DNA from: CAZHAX01 sp964530325
GTDB taxonomy: Bacteria; Chloroflexota; Anaerolineae; B4-G1
Length of the DNA stretch: 64,000 nucleotides
Direction: 5' to 3'
NCBI GenBank assembly: GCA_964530325.1
Contig: CAZHAX010000004.1
Span: 87,276-151,275, forward strand
Each line of letters starts with the position of its first letter. Positions within the stretch are counted from its first letter, which is position 1. This document shows, one piece after another, positions 18,169 through 27,239 of this stretch. Under the pieces are notes generated by a model that worked only from the letters and a program-made list of their open reading frames with translations, was not told the DNA's origin and ran no database searches. A program made the position numbers and the translations under genes.

Positions 18169-18264
18169 CCTTGACACAAGGTGGTGCCGCAGGCAGACGC
18201 TGCACGGCTGGTTGGGACTGGGCACAACAACACAATCGGCCCCCCACCAGTAGGTGGGGGGCCG
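18169..18264 (+). ncRNA. candidate small RNA between rlmN and rpmB
   Basis: The predicted transcript of about 95 bases begins after the TATCAT box and ends in the 18237-18264 hairpin. It could fold with GTGCC/GGCAC arms closing a GCAG...CTGC hairpin and a GGCTGGTTGGGACTGG segment. I recognise no family. The hairpin could equally be only the rpmB terminator. Confidence 0.35.
18237..18264. terminator. strong hairpin between rlmN and rpmB
   Basis: Perfect inverted repeat GGCCCCCCACC / GGTGGGGGGCC with a short AGTA-type loop, usable from either strand. No clear T-run follows. It probably ends the convergent rlmN (plus) and rpmB (minus) transcripts. Confidence 0.7.
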
Positions 18265-18329
18265 TGGTCGACCAGGTCTATGCCGCGACGGCGCGTGTTC
18301 GCATCAGCCGCGACGCGGGAGCCCGGCTT

Positions 18330-18512
18330 TCAGCCAGTCTTGTCCAGGGTGCGCAGGCAACGGGTGCACACGTAGACCCGGCGCATCTCGCCATCGATCT
18401 CCAAACGCTTGCGCTGGAGGTTTGGCCGGAACTGCCGATTCGTAGCCCGCTTCGAGTGACTCACATTGTGCCCGAACTGAGGGCCCTTACCGCAAAACTC
18501 ACATTTAGCCAC
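18330..18512 (-). CDS. rpmB: 50S ribosomal protein L28
   Basis: 60 residues, begins MAKCEFCGKGPQFGHNVSHS. It keeps both Cys pairs (C4/C7 and C49/C52, VYVCTRCLRT), so it is the zinc-binding form. A promoter TTGCGC, 17 bases, TATTAT (18553-18548) lies upstream on the minus strand, and a GAGGTG-type Shine-Dalgarno precedes the ATG. Confidence 0.95.
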   Translation of the reverse strand: MAKCEFCGKGPQFGHNVSHSKRATNRQFRPNLQRKRLEIDGEMRRVYVCTRCLRTLDKTG

Positions 18513-18597
18513 AGCGCATCACCTCGTCGTCTTTCGTAGCCGGGCAATAATACCACAGCGCGGCCCATAGCGCAACTGCGCGATAGGGGTGAGAACG

Positions 18598-18951
18598 ATG
18601 CCGAAAGTTGAGTATGCGGGCCAGATAGAGGTATCGCCCACAGCCATCGCCAGCATCGCCAACGAGGCGGTGCTCACCTGCTACGGCGTCGTAGGCACGT
18701 GCGCCAAGGACCTGGCCGCCGGTTTGGCGAATGTGCTATCGCCGGAGAGCAAGCGTGGCATCGATGTGCGAATCGAGGAAGGCCACATCACGGTCGACGT
18801 ATACGTGGTTGTCGAATACGGCACACGGATCGCGGCCGTCGCCCGAAGCGTGATGAATGTGGTCAAGTACAGCATCGAACGCGCTGTGTCCGTCCAGGTC
18901 GCGGAGGTGAACGTCCACATCCGCGGACTGCGGGTCAGCAGCATCGATTGA
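18598..18951 (+). CDS. Asp23/Gls24 family envelope stress protein
   Basis: 117 residues; the domain runs from IEVSPTAIASIANEAVLTC to VQVAEVNVHIRGLRV. Asp23 proteins sit under the membrane and act in envelope homeostasis. ATG at 18598 is preferred over the in-frame GTG at 18589 because AGGGG lies eight bases upstream. It is followed by the DAK2 gene, the usual yloU-yloV order of Firmicutes and Chloroflexota. Confidence 0.9.
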   Translation: MPKVEYAGQIEVSPTAIASIANEAVLTCYGVVGTCAKDLAAGLANVLSPESKRGIDVRIEEGHITVDVYVVVEYGTRIAAVARSVMNVVKYSIERAVSVQVAEVNVHIRGLRVSSID

Positions 18952-18969
18952 TCGAGGAGCGAAAGCACT

Positions 18970-20622
18970 TTGGCACACAAGAAGGAAGCTTCGCCCCCGA
19001 AGAATCCTACAGCGAACGGCATCGACGGCCAGGAGTTCAAGCATCTGGTCAAGGCGGGCCTGGCCTGGCTGCGGCGTCACCAGGCGACAATCAACGCCCT
19101 GAACGTCTACCCGGTGCCCGACGGAGACACCGGCACGAACATGGTGCTCACTATGCAGTCGGCCTGGGAGGAGATAGCAGACTCGCCCGAGAGGAACATC
19201 GGTCTGCTGGCTCACAAGGTGGCCCAAGGCGCACTGATGGGAGCCCGCGGCAACTCCGGTGTGATCCTATCCCAGATCTGGCGCGGATTCGCCCGCAGCC
19301 TGGACCAGAAGCCCGTCTACCACGCTGCTGACCTGGCCGCCGCTTTCGACGAAGCGGCCGACACAGCATACCAGGGAGTCACCAAGCCGGTCGAGGGCAC
19401 CATTCTCACTGTGGCCCGTGCCGTGGCAGACGCGGCCGCACGCGCGGTGAAGGATACCAGCGACCTGACGCGCGTTCAAGAGCACGTCGTCTTCGCCGCC
19501 CACGAGGCAGTCGCGCTGACCCCGTCTCTGCTGCCGGTACTGGCGGAGGCTGGAGTAGTTGACGCCGGCGGCCAAGGCCTGCTGGTCTTACTCGAGGGCA
19601 TGCTGCACTCCATGCGCGGTGAGATGATCGCCGACGATGCAGAGCTTGCCGAGGTGGGAGATCTCGTTGCCTCTGCCTTCGGGCCCGGCCAGGCAGGCTA
19701 CGGCTACGATGTGCAGTTCCTGCTCCGGGGCGAGGGGTTGGATATCGACGCCATTCGTGCGACGATCGCGGAGATGGGAGAGTGCCCACTCGTCGTCGGC
19801 GACGCCGACGTGGTCAAGGTGCACGTACACGTGCCCGATCCAGGCGTACCCATCAGCTACGGGGCTGGGCTGGGATCGCTGCAGGATGTGGTCGTCGAGG
19901 ACATGGAAGCTCAGACCAGGGATTTCCTAGCCAAGCCGGGTTCGACCCCGGCCGCAGACGAGGACCGCAAGATCGACGTGGTCGCCGTCGTCATGGGAGA
20001 GGGCCTCACCCTGCTGTTCGAGAGCCTTGGAGTCGGCGCGATCGTGCAAGGCGGCCAGACGATGAACCCCAGCACGCAGGACCTGCTGGATGCGGTTGAG
20101 AGCCTTCCTGCAAGCAGCGTAATCCTGCTGCCGAACAACAAGAACGTGGTGCTCGCCGCACAGCAGGCCAGGGATCATTCGCAGAAGGACGTTGCCGTAG
20201 TCCCGACGCGCTCGATTCCGGAGGGCATTGCAGCGCTGCTGGCCCTCAATCGGCAGGCAGACCTGGACATGAACGTGAAGGCGATGAAGCGCGCAGTCAA
20301 GGACGTCGAAACCGGCAAGGTCACTTTCGCCACGCGCAGCGCCAAGATCAACGACGTCGAGGTCACGGGCGGGCAGCTTATCGGCCTGCACGGAGACGAA
20401 TTGAAGGTCAGCGGAGAAAGCCCAGGCGAGGTGGTCCGCAATCTCCTCAAGGAGATCGGCACAGAGGATAGGGAGATTGTCACGCTCTACTACGGGGATC
20501 AAGTCACCGAAGCTGAGGCAAACGCTCTGGCGCAGGCTCTGAGCCATGAATGGCCTGACCTGGAGATGGAGGTTGTCTTCGGCGGGCAGCCCAACTATCA
20601 CTACTTCGTGTCAGTCGAGTGA
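18970..20622 (+). CDS. fakA: DAK2-domain fatty acid kinase catalytic subunit (FakA/YloV)
   Basis: 550 residues. The N-terminal DAK2/DhaL-like ATP-binding domain shows NALNVYPVPDGDTGTNM, GARGNSGVILSQIWRGFA and DAGGQGLLVLLEG. The C-terminal part, with SVILLPNNKNVVLAAQQA, is the DegV-interacting/FakA C-terminal domain. FakA phosphorylates fatty acids bound to FakB for phospholipid synthesis; two FakB-type (DegV) genes follow immediately. TTG start at 18970, with GAGGAG about ten bases upstream. Confidence 0.9.
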   Translation: MAHKKEASPPKNPTANGIDGQEFKHLVKAGLAWLRRHQATINALNVYPVPDGDTGTNMVLTMQSAWEEIADSPERNIGLLAHKVAQGALMGARGNSGVILSQIWRGFARSLDQKPVYHAADLAAAFDEAADTAYQGVTKPVEGTILTVARAVADAAARAVKDTSDLTRVQEHVVFAAHEAVALTPSLLPVLAEAGVVDAGGQGLLVLLEGMLHSMRGEMIADDAELAEVGDLVASAFGPGQAGYGYDVQFLLRGEGLDIDAIRATIAEMGECPLVVGDADVVKVHVHVPDPGVPISYGAGLGSLQDVVVEDMEAQTRDFLAKPGSTPAADEDRKIDVVAVVMGEGLTLLFESLGVGAIVQGGQTMNPSTQDLLDAVESLPASSVILLPNNKNVVLAAQQARDHSQKDVAVVPTRSIPEGIAALLALNRQADLDMNVKAMKRAVKDVETGKVTFATRSAKINDVEVTGGQLIGLHGDELKVSGESPGEVVRNLLKEIGTEDREIVTLYYGDQVTEAEANALAQALSHEWPDLEMEVVFGGQPNYHYFVSVE

Positions 20623-20659
20623 CCAGCAGCAGCGTCGACAACCCACAGTGGGAGGTTCC

Positions 20660-21511
20660 GTGCCCAGAGTCCGCATCGTCACCGACAGCGCAGCAACCGT
20701 AGACCCCGCAATCGCCAACAAGCTGGACGTAGCGATCCTTCCTCTCACGGTCCGAGTTGGAGACGAGGAATACGAGGATGCCTCCGGGCTGAGCCACGAG
20801 GAGCTTCTGCTGCGAATGGCGAGCGGCGGAGCCCGTCCGCAGGTCATAGGCCCCACAGCCGACCAGTTCACCCGCGTCTACTCCCGGCTGACCCGCCAGA
20901 CGGATGAGATCATATCGCTACACAGCTCCGCCAGTCTCTCCCCGGCACACAGGAGTGCCTCGACCGCCGCAGCCGAATTCATGGGCCGCTGCGACATCAA
21001 CGTGGTGGACTCGGAGACGGTCTCCCTGGGACTCGGCCTTCTGGTGGCTGAAGCTGCCCGGCTGGCACAGGACTCGGTGCCGCTGGGCGACATACTGCGC
21101 GAGATCCGCGGCATGATGCGCCGCATCTACATCGTTCTGACTACCGACACGCTCGACTACCTGGAGTACAGCAGCCTGATCAGCCCGGCGCAGGCCATTC
21201 TTGGCACAATGCTCGATATCAAGCCCTTCCTGGCCATCGAGGACGGACAGATCATTCCAATGGAGAAAGTCCGCGGGCGCGAGCGGGCAATCGACAAGCT
21301 GGCTGAGTTCGCAGGCGAGTTCGCCCAGATTGAGCAGATCGCCATCCTGCAGAGTACACCCTACCCCACATCAGAGACAAAACTGCTGCGGGATAGGCTT
21401 TCGCTGATTGCTCCGGACCGTGAGTTCCCCATCCTACTGTATGGACCGGTACTCGCTTCCCACATAGGGCCGGACGGCATGGGCCTCGTCGTCTACGAGG
21501 GGCCCGAATAG
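20660..21511 (+). CDS. DegV family fatty acid-binding protein (FakB-like), copy 1
   Basis: 283 residues. It starts VPRVRIVTDSAAT and has the DegV signature for fatty-acid carboxylate binding (VDSETVSLGLGLLVAEAA) and LDYLEYSSLISPAQ. The GTG start at 20660 follows GGGAGG. Works with FakA: it presents the fatty acid for phosphorylation. It differs from copy 2 next door, which suggests different fatty-acid preferences (inference). Confidence 0.9.
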   Translation: MPRVRIVTDSAATVDPAIANKLDVAILPLTVRVGDEEYEDASGLSHEELLLRMASGGARPQVIGPTADQFTRVYSRLTRQTDEIISLHSSASLSPAHRSASTAAAEFMGRCDINVVDSETVSLGLGLLVAEAARLAQDSVPLGDILREIRGMMRRIYIVLTTDTLDYLEYSSLISPAQAILGTMLDIKPFLAIEDGQIIPMEKVRGRERAIDKLAEFAGEFAQIEQIAILQSTPYPTSETKLLRDRLSLIAPDREFPILLYGPVLASHIGPDGMGLVVYEGPE

Positions 21512-21524
21512 GAGTCTAATCCCG

Positions 21525-22361
21525 GTGTCTCTTGTACGCGTGGTAACAGATAGCACCGCCGACGTTCCGCCCGATGTGGCAGAGCGCCTCGGGATCACGG
21601 TCGTTCCGGCCTACATCCAGCTCGGCAACACCAGCTACCGGGACGGGAATGGCCTCAGCCGGGAGGAGCTGTACAGTCGGATGCCTGATATGCAGGTCGT
21701 CCCGACAACGGCCGTGCCCCCCGCCCATGAGTTCGCCTCAGTCTTCCGCAAGCTGGCGGAGGACACGGACGAGATAGTGGCTGTCACCCTGGCAGCGACG
21801 TTGAGCGGAATGTACAGCGTGGCCCGGCTCGCAGCCCAGGAGATCACCAACGCCAAGGTGCATGTGGTCGACTCTCTGCAGGTAACCATGGGGCTCGGCT
21901 GGATGGTGATCGCAGCGGCAGAGGCTGCAGCGAAGGGACGCAGCGCCGAGGAGATAACGGGGCTGCTCGAAGAGATGAAGCCCCGCGTGCGCGTCTACGC
22001 GGTGCTGGACACCCTTCGTTTCCTTCGCCAGAGCGGAAGGGTCAGCTGGGCCCGGGCGAAGGCGGCGCAGATTCTCCAGGTCAAGCCGATCCTCGAGGTC
22101 TACATGGGCCAAGTAGGCAGCGTCGGCCAGACGCGCACCAGAAGACGGGCACTCGACCGGCTCATTGAGCTGGTCCGCGAAGCGGGCAAGATCGAGCGGC
22201 TGGCTGTGATTCACACGCTGGCCCCAGACCTGGAGGATCTGCGCCAGCGCCTGGCAGGCTTGCCCTCGCCGAAGAAGCTGCTCACCTCGGCGGCAACTAC
22301 CATCATAGGCGCCCACGTTGGACCAAGAGCGTTGGGAGTGGCACTAGTGGCCAGCAAGTAG
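21525..22361 (+). CDS. DegV family fatty acid-binding protein (FakB-like), copy 2
   Basis: 278 residues. VRVVTDSTADVPPDVAERLG opens the protein, with LAATLSGMYSVARLA, VDSLQVTMGLGWMV and LDTLRFLRQSGRVSWA in the DegV fold. GTG start with AGGAG upstream. It is the second of two tandem FakB-like genes behind fakA and is followed three bases later by recG. Confidence 0.9.
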   Translation: MSLVRVVTDSTADVPPDVAERLGITVVPAYIQLGNTSYRDGNGLSREELYSRMPDMQVVPTTAVPPAHEFASVFRKLAEDTDEIVAVTLAATLSGMYSVARLAAQEITNAKVHVVDSLQVTMGLGWMVIAAAEAAAKGRSAEEITGLLEEMKPRVRVYAVLDTLRFLRQSGRVSWARAKAAQILQVKPILEVYMGQVGSVGQTRTRRRALDRLIELVREAGKIERLAVIHTLAPDLEDLRQRLAGLPSPKKLLTSAATTIIGAHVGPRALGVALVASK

Positions 22362-22364
22362 ACA

Positions 22365-24812
22365 ATGCCCACACCCTGGGAGAAGCTGTCCACCATACTC
22401 CGCCAGGAGGCTGAGCATCACGAGGACAGGGCCGTCATGGGCGGCCTGGCCCGATACGAGGATACCTGGAGGAGAGAGGCTACCGCCGCGCTGGGCGGGC
22501 AGGCGGCCGACTGGGTAGAGCGGGTATCCGACCACCTCCGCGCGTACCCCCATCTGCCCGACCTCGCAGCGCGGCGGCAGGCAGTCGAAGGTCTGATCAA
22601 GATGATGGCGGCCGGCCCGCCCGGGAATGCAGGCGGGAAGCGGGCCAGTTCCGAAGGAGCGAGGGGCCGTGCATCGAGACCTGCCGCGAGGCAGGCTAAA
22701 GGCCCGTCGCGGCCGGCGGCAGAGCGGTCCGCCAGCCCAGCTCCACCCACGGCGGGGCGCGGGCTCGATTCGGACATCACGGCCGTGCGCGGAGTTGGCG
22801 CCAAGCAGGCCAGCCGCCTGGAGAAGCTCGGCGTCCGCACGATCCGCGACATGCTCTACTTCTTCCCCAGGCGGTATGAGGACTACTCCCAGCTCAGGCC
22901 GATCAGCCGCCTGGAGCCGGACGAAGACGTCACTGTCATCGCCAAGGTCTGGGACATCGGAGCCCGCCGAACCCGTCGCGGCGGCAGCCTGGTCAAAGCC
23001 ACCCTGTCCGACGGCAGTGGCTTTGTCGAGGCCACCTGGTTCAATCAGCCCTACCTGGTGGATAGAATCAAGCCCGGCCAGCAGATCGTGCTGAGCGGTA
23101 AGGTGGGACGCTATCTCGGTCATCTCTGCTTCAACGCTCCCACCTGGGAGCTACTGGAGGAGAAACTGCTTCACACAGCAAGAATCGTCCCGGTCTACCC
23201 GCTCACCGAAGGGCTCAGCTCACGCTGGCTGCGCAACGTGATGAAGCGGACGGTCGACTACTGGACCAAGCGGCTCCCGGATCATCTTCCCAGCTCCGTT
23301 CGCAAGCAGGCAGGCCTGCTCGACCTTGAGACGGCTGTCGCCCAGATACACTTCCCGGACAGTGATGCACAATTGCGCCAGGCGCGCCATCGTCTCAGCT
23401 TCGACGAGCTGTTCGTCCTGCAGATCGGGCTGCTGCAGCAGCGACGTCAGTGGCGGTCAGAGCCTGCCAGACCCCTGGCGATAGACGAAGAGATGCTCGA
23501 AGCCTTCGTCTCCAGGCTGCCCTTCAAGCTCACGGAGGCACAGCGAAGATCGCTCGCCGAGATCACAGCGGACATCCGCACAGACCAGCCGATGAATCGA
23601 CTCCTTCAGGGAGACGTCGGCTCGGGCAAGACGGCGGTGGCCGCTGCGGCGATGGCTCTCGCCTCGGCGGCCGGAGCACAGGCCGCGCTCATGGCCCCGA
23701 CGGAGATTCTGGCCGAGCAGCACTACCGGACGGTTGGCCAGCTGATGGAGCAGATTCCCGGCAAGGCGCCAGTGACCCGGCTGCTTACCGGCAGCGTCAC
23801 CGGCCAGGAGCGCGACGAGATCTACGCCGGTCTGAAGGATGGCTCTATCGACGTGATCGTCGGGACCCACGCGCTGATCCAGGAAGCGGTGGAGTTCAAC
23901 GAGCTTGCGCTGGCGGTCATCGACGAGCAGCACCGCTTTGGAGTCCGCGAGCGGGCAGCGCTCCGCCAGAAGGGCTACAATCCGCACGTGCTGGTAATGA
24001 CGGCGACGCCGATCCCCCGGTCGCTGGAGCTGACCGTGTGGGGCCACCTCGACGTCTCCATCATCGACGAGATGCCGCCGGGACGCAAACCGGTGCTGAC
24101 CCGGCTGGTACTGCCAAGGGAAAGGGAGAGGGCATATGCCTTCGTCCGCAGCCAGATCAAGAAGGGGCACCAGGCATTCGTCATCTGCCCTCTCGTCGAG
24201 CAGTCAGAGAACGTGGACGCTAAGGCCGCAGTGGACGAGCACGAGCGGCTGCAGAAGGAAGTGTTCCCCGACCTGCAACTGGGATTGCTCCACGGGCGGA
24301 TGAGAGGCGAGGACAAGGAAGCGACCATGGCCCAGTTCGCCGCAGGCGAGCTGGACATACTCGTCGCCACCTCCGTCGTGGAGGTCGGCGTGGATGTGCC
24401 GAACGCGACAGTCATGCTCATCGAGGGGGCAGAGAGATTCGGCCTGGCCCAGCTGCACCAGTTCCGTGGCCGAGTGGGCCGCTCCGAGCACGAATCGTTC
24501 TGCATTCTCGTCTCGGCCTCGGATGCCGGAGAGGCAAATGAACGGTTGGTGGCGGTCGAGGCCACGACGGACGGCTTCGCACTCGCCGAGAAGGACCTAG
24601 AGCTGCGCGGCCCCGGCGAGTTCCTGGGCACCCGTCAATCCGGGCTGCCGAATCTTCGCCTGGCGGCGGTGACTGATCTGCAGCTGGTCAAGAATGCGCG
24701 CGAAGCGGCCAAGGCCTTCTTCGAGACCGACCCGGAACTCGCCAATCCGGATCACCGCCTTCTGGCGCAGCAGGTCGAGCGCCTGTGGAGCAGGGAAGGA
24801 GACGTCAGTTGA
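22365..24812 (+). CDS. recG: ATP-dependent DNA helicase RecG
   Basis: 815 residues, longer than many RecG because of an N-terminal helical extension (about residues 1-140) of the type seen in this phylum. The wedge domain begins near VRGVGAKQASRLEKLGVRT. The helicase core has Walker A GDVGSGKT, the DEQH box (VIDEQHRFG) and VGRVGRSEH. Remodels stalled replication forks and recombination intermediates. Its stop overlaps the coaD start (TTGA). Confidence 0.95.
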   Translation: MPTPWEKLSTILRQEAEHHEDRAVMGGLARYEDTWRREATAALGGQAADWVERVSDHLRAYPHLPDLAARRQAVEGLIKMMAAGPPGNAGGKRASSEGARGRASRPAARQAKGPSRPAAERSASPAPPTAGRGLDSDITAVRGVGAKQASRLEKLGVRTIRDMLYFFPRRYEDYSQLRPISRLEPDEDVTVIAKVWDIGARRTRRGGSLVKATLSDGSGFVEATWFNQPYLVDRIKPGQQIVLSGKVGRYLGHLCFNAPTWELLEEKLLHTARIVPVYPLTEGLSSRWLRNVMKRTVDYWTKRLPDHLPSSVRKQAGLLDLETAVAQIHFPDSDAQLRQARHRLSFDELFVLQIGLLQQRRQWRSEPARPLAIDEEMLEAFVSRLPFKLTEAQRRSLAEITADIRTDQPMNRLLQGDVGSGKTAVAAAAMALASAAGAQAALMAPTEILAEQHYRTVGQLMEQIPGKAPVTRLLTGSVTGQERDEIYAGLKDGSIDVIVGTHALIQEAVEFNELALAVIDEQHRFGVRERAALRQKGYNPHVLVMTATPIPRSLELTVWGHLDVSIIDEMPPGRKPVLTRLVLPRERERAYAFVRSQIKKGHQAFVICPLVEQSENVDAKAAVDEHERLQKEVFPDLQLGLLHGRMRGEDKEATMAQFAAGELDILVATSVVEVGVDVPNATVMLIEGAERFGLAQLHQFRGRVGRSEHESFCILVSASDAGEANERLVAVEATTDGFALAEKDLELRGPGEFLGTRQSGLPNLRLAAVTDLQLVKNAREAAKAFFETDPELANPDHRLLAQQVERLWSREGDVS

Positions 24813-25336
24813 CCACCAAGGCAGTCTATCCAGGCACTTTCGATCCCATTCACATGGGCCACGTGGACATCACCCGGCGGGCAGCGTCGATATTCGGCCA
24901 GGTGATCGTCGCCGTCTACGACCGGCCAGCCAAAAGCTTGATGTTCACCATCGATGAGCGGGTTGCTTTGGCCCGGCAGGCGCTGGAGGACATCCCCAAC
25001 GCAACGGTGGCGAAGTACAGCTCCCTGACAGCCGCGTACGCACAGCAGGAGAAGGCGCAGGCGATTGTGAGAGGGCTGCGGGTCGTATCCGACTTCGAGC
25101 TCGAGTACCAGATGGCGCTGACCAACCGCCAGCTCGCGCCGGACATCGAGGTCGTCTGCCTGATGACCCACCAGGCCCACGCCTTCCTGAGCTCCAGCAT
25201 AGTGAAGGAGATCGCCCTGCTGGGGGGAGACGTCAGCAACATGGTTCCACCCCACGTGGCCAAGGCGTTGGAGAGGAAGCGCAAAGAACTGAAGAAGGCA
25301 CACCAGCCGGCCCCGGTTGTCTCTCTGCGGGACTGA
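24809..25336 (+). CDS. coaD: pantetheine-phosphate adenylyltransferase
   Basis: Fourth step of coenzyme A synthesis (phosphopantetheine plus ATP to dephospho-CoA). About 175 residues from the TTG at 24809. It has AVYPGTFDPIHMGHVDI with the HxGH-type site, VVAVYDRPAKSLMF, and AFLSSSIVKEIA near the C-terminus. The start overlaps the recG stop by four bases, which implies coupled translation. Confidence 0.93.
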   Translation: MTTKAVYPGTFDPIHMGHVDITRRAASIFGQVIVAVYDRPAKSLMFTIDERVALARQALEDIPNATVAKYSSLTAAYAQQEKAQAIVRGLRVVSDFELEYQMALTNRQLAPDIEVVCLMTHQAHAFLSSSIVKEIALLGGDVSNMVPPHVAKALERKRKELKKAHQPAPVVSLRD

Positions 25337-25353
25337 GCGGCGGAGGCATAGCG

Positions 25354-25815
25354 ATGGAGGAACTGGTCAATCTGCTCGACAGGCTTGAAGGCGAGCTCGC
25401 CGAAGCTAAGCGCCTACCGAGCGGCGTGAAGCCGATCGTGGAGCAGATGCGCAGCGCGCTGCAGGACCAGTCTCAGGCCAGGGAGATGCTTGACGGCGCG
25501 CGTGAGCAGGCGCTCGCCCAGGCACGCCAGGAAGCGGACAGCGTCGTCGCCAAAGCACGTGAAGAGGCAGAACAACTCAGCGCCCAGCACGAGATCGTCC
25601 AGGCGGCAATGGCTCAAGCGCAGGAGATCCGCAGCGGCGCCGACGAGTACGCCTTCGAGGTGCTGTGTCAGCTGGAGCAGGAGCTGAACCGCACCCTGAC
25701 CGTGATAGCCAACGGCCTGCGCACGCTGCAGGACAAACGCGGCGCCACTGCCCCCAAGGCCACTCCATCCGAGGATCGCCAGCACGAGCCTGACGGCAGC
25801 TCCGGGCCCGACTGA
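25354..25815 (+). CDS. predicted coiled-coil protein, ATP-synthase-b-like
   Basis: 153 residues dominated by an Ala/Glu/Gln-rich helix (about residues 40-115) of the kind often mis-annotated as F-type ATPase subunit b or DivIVA-like. The C-terminus is disordered and charged. No membrane segment. Found between coaD and rpmF, an order I recall from other Anaerolineae. Function unknown. Confidence 0.75.
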   Translation: MEELVNLLDRLEGELAEAKRLPSGVKPIVEQMRSALQDQSQAREMLDGAREQALAQARQEADSVVAKAREEAEQLSAQHEIVQAAMAQAQEIRSGADEYAFEVLCQLEQELNRTLTVIANGLRTLQDKRGATAPKATPSEDRQHEPDGSSGPD

Positions 25816-25924
25816 AATACCGGCGCCGACGCTCGCCTCCTAGCCCAGAGTGCGCCACCGCAAGTGAGCGGTGATCGGCGCAAGAGGACGCGCCGCCTCC
25901 AAGGCATCCGGGCTCACCCCTGCC

Positions 25925-25982
25925 TTGACATGATCGTTGGTCAAACCTATAATACCTTGCCAATGCGCCCCGGATGGGGCGC
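25925..25982 (+). promoter_or_regulatory. rpmF promoter and leader hairpin
   Basis: TTGACA (25925-25930), 17 bases, TATAAT (25948-25953). Just after the expected start site is a perfect 7-bp hairpin GCGCCCC-GGAT-GGGGCGC (25965-25982). The hairpin could stabilise the mRNA or be a control site for L32; that is speculation. Confidence 0.7.
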
Positions 25983-26018
25983 AATCGACTGATAACGTGG
26001 ATGGAGATCTAGAGAGAC

Positions 26019-26204
26019 ATGGGTGCAGTTCCCAAGAGAAGGATATCCAGTGCTCGACGGGGCAACCGCCGCAGCCATTGGCGGCTCACAGTCCCGCACC
26101 TCATTCGATGTCCGGAGTGCGGGGCGCCGGTCCGGCCGCATCACGTATGCACTGCCTGTGGGAAGTATCGCGGGCAGGAGATCGTCGAAGCGGAAACTGA
26201 GTAG
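26019..26204 (+). CDS. rpmF: 50S ribosomal protein L32
   Basis: 61 residues: MGAVPKRRISSARRGNRRSH, then the zinc-binding pair CPECG and CTACG. Both Cys pairs are kept. Has its own promoter and is followed by a strong hairpin, so it is probably mostly monocistronic. Confidence 0.95.
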   Translation: MGAVPKRRISSARRGNRRSHWRLTVPHLIRCPECGAPVRPHHVCTACGKYRGQEIVEAETE

Positions 26205-26211
26205 CCCACCT

Positions 26212-26239
26212 CCCCACCCCGCTGGAAAGCGGGGTGGGG
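26212..26239 (+). terminator. hairpin after rpmF
   Basis: Perfect 12-bp stem CCCCACCCCGCT / AGCGGGGTGGGG with a GGAA loop. No clear T-run follows, so some read-through into fabD is possible. Confidence 0.7.
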
Positions 26240-26279
26240 TCTGTGGCCGAGGCCGCCGTTGACCCCCACGCCGGACCCG

Positions 26280-27197
26280 ATGCTAGCCTACCTGTTTCCC
26301 GGGCAGGGCTGCCAGAGCGTAGGAATGGCCGGGGACCTGTGCGAGGCCTCGCCGGCGGCCCGCGCTGTCTTCGATCAAGCGGACGCCGTTCTGGGTTTCG
26401 ACATCTCGAAGCTATGCTTCGAAGGACCCGCGGAGTCGCTCGATGACACGATCAACACCCAGCCGGCCATCTTCACCGCCAGCGTGGCCGCCTTTCGGGC
26501 CATCGAGGAGCGGCACGATGCCGCCCCCTCGTGGGTGGCGGGGCACAGCCTGGGTGAATTCGCCGCCCTGGCTGCCGCTGGTGCGCTCACACTCGAAGAC
26601 GGCTTAAGGCTGGTGCGGGAGCGCGGCCGGCTTATGAAGGAAGCCGGGCGCACCAGACCGGGCGGAATGGCAGCAGTCCTGGGCCTGGAACGCGCATCCG
26701 TGCAAGACTTGTGCCGGCGGGCTGGTGGCGATGGCAATCAATACGTCGGCGTGGCCAACTTCAACTGCCCGGGCCAGGTTGTCATCTCTGGCGAGAAGGA
26801 GGCTCTGAGTCGAGCGATTGACCTGGCAGAGGAACGGGGAGCGAAGAAGGTCGTGCGGCTGGCAGTCAGTATTGGCGCCCATTCGCCGCTCATGGCGGAC
26901 GCAGCCGCCGAGTTCGAGAGATTCCTGGCGGAGACACAGTTCTCCGAGCCGAGCACGCCAGTCGTGGCGAACGCCACTGCCCGCCCGCTGACCGATGTCG
27001 CATCGATCAGGGAAGCCCTGGGCAAGCAGCTTACCTCCCCGGTATACTGGGAGGACTCAGTTCGCTGGATGATCGACCACGGAGCCAGGAGATTCGTCGA
27101 GGTTGGGCCAGGCGAGGTGCTCACGGCCCTGGTCAAGCGCATCGATAGGTCGGTCGAGAGAATGACCTCCAAGCAGGCTCTGTCGGCCCAGGCCTAG
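26280..27197 (+). CDS. fabD: malonyl-CoA:acyl carrier protein transacylase
   Basis: Loads malonyl units onto ACP for fatty-acid synthesis. About 305 residues. Begins MLAYLFPGQGCQSVGMAGDL, with the catalytic serine in AGHSLGEFAALAAAG and further motifs NFNCPGQVVISG and VEVGPGEVL. A TTG seven codons upstream (26259) with GAGG six bases before it is an alternative start; ATG 26280 fits the family better. fabG lies one gene downstream. Confidence 0.93.
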   Translation: MLAYLFPGQGCQSVGMAGDLCEASPAARAVFDQADAVLGFDISKLCFEGPAESLDDTINTQPAIFTASVAAFRAIEERHDAAPSWVAGHSLGEFAALAAAGALTLEDGLRLVRERGRLMKEAGRTRPGGMAAVLGLERASVQDLCRRAGGDGNQYVGVANFNCPGQVVISGEKEALSRAIDLAEERGAKKVVRLAVSIGAHSPLMADAAAEFERFLAETQFSEPSTPVVANATARPLTDVASIREALGKQLTSPVYWEDSVRWMIDHGARRFVEVGPGEVLTALVKRIDRSVERMTSKQALSAQA

Positions 27198-27239
27198 AAG
27201 CCGGAACCCGATTTGCTCAGACAACGAATGGAGGGAGTC

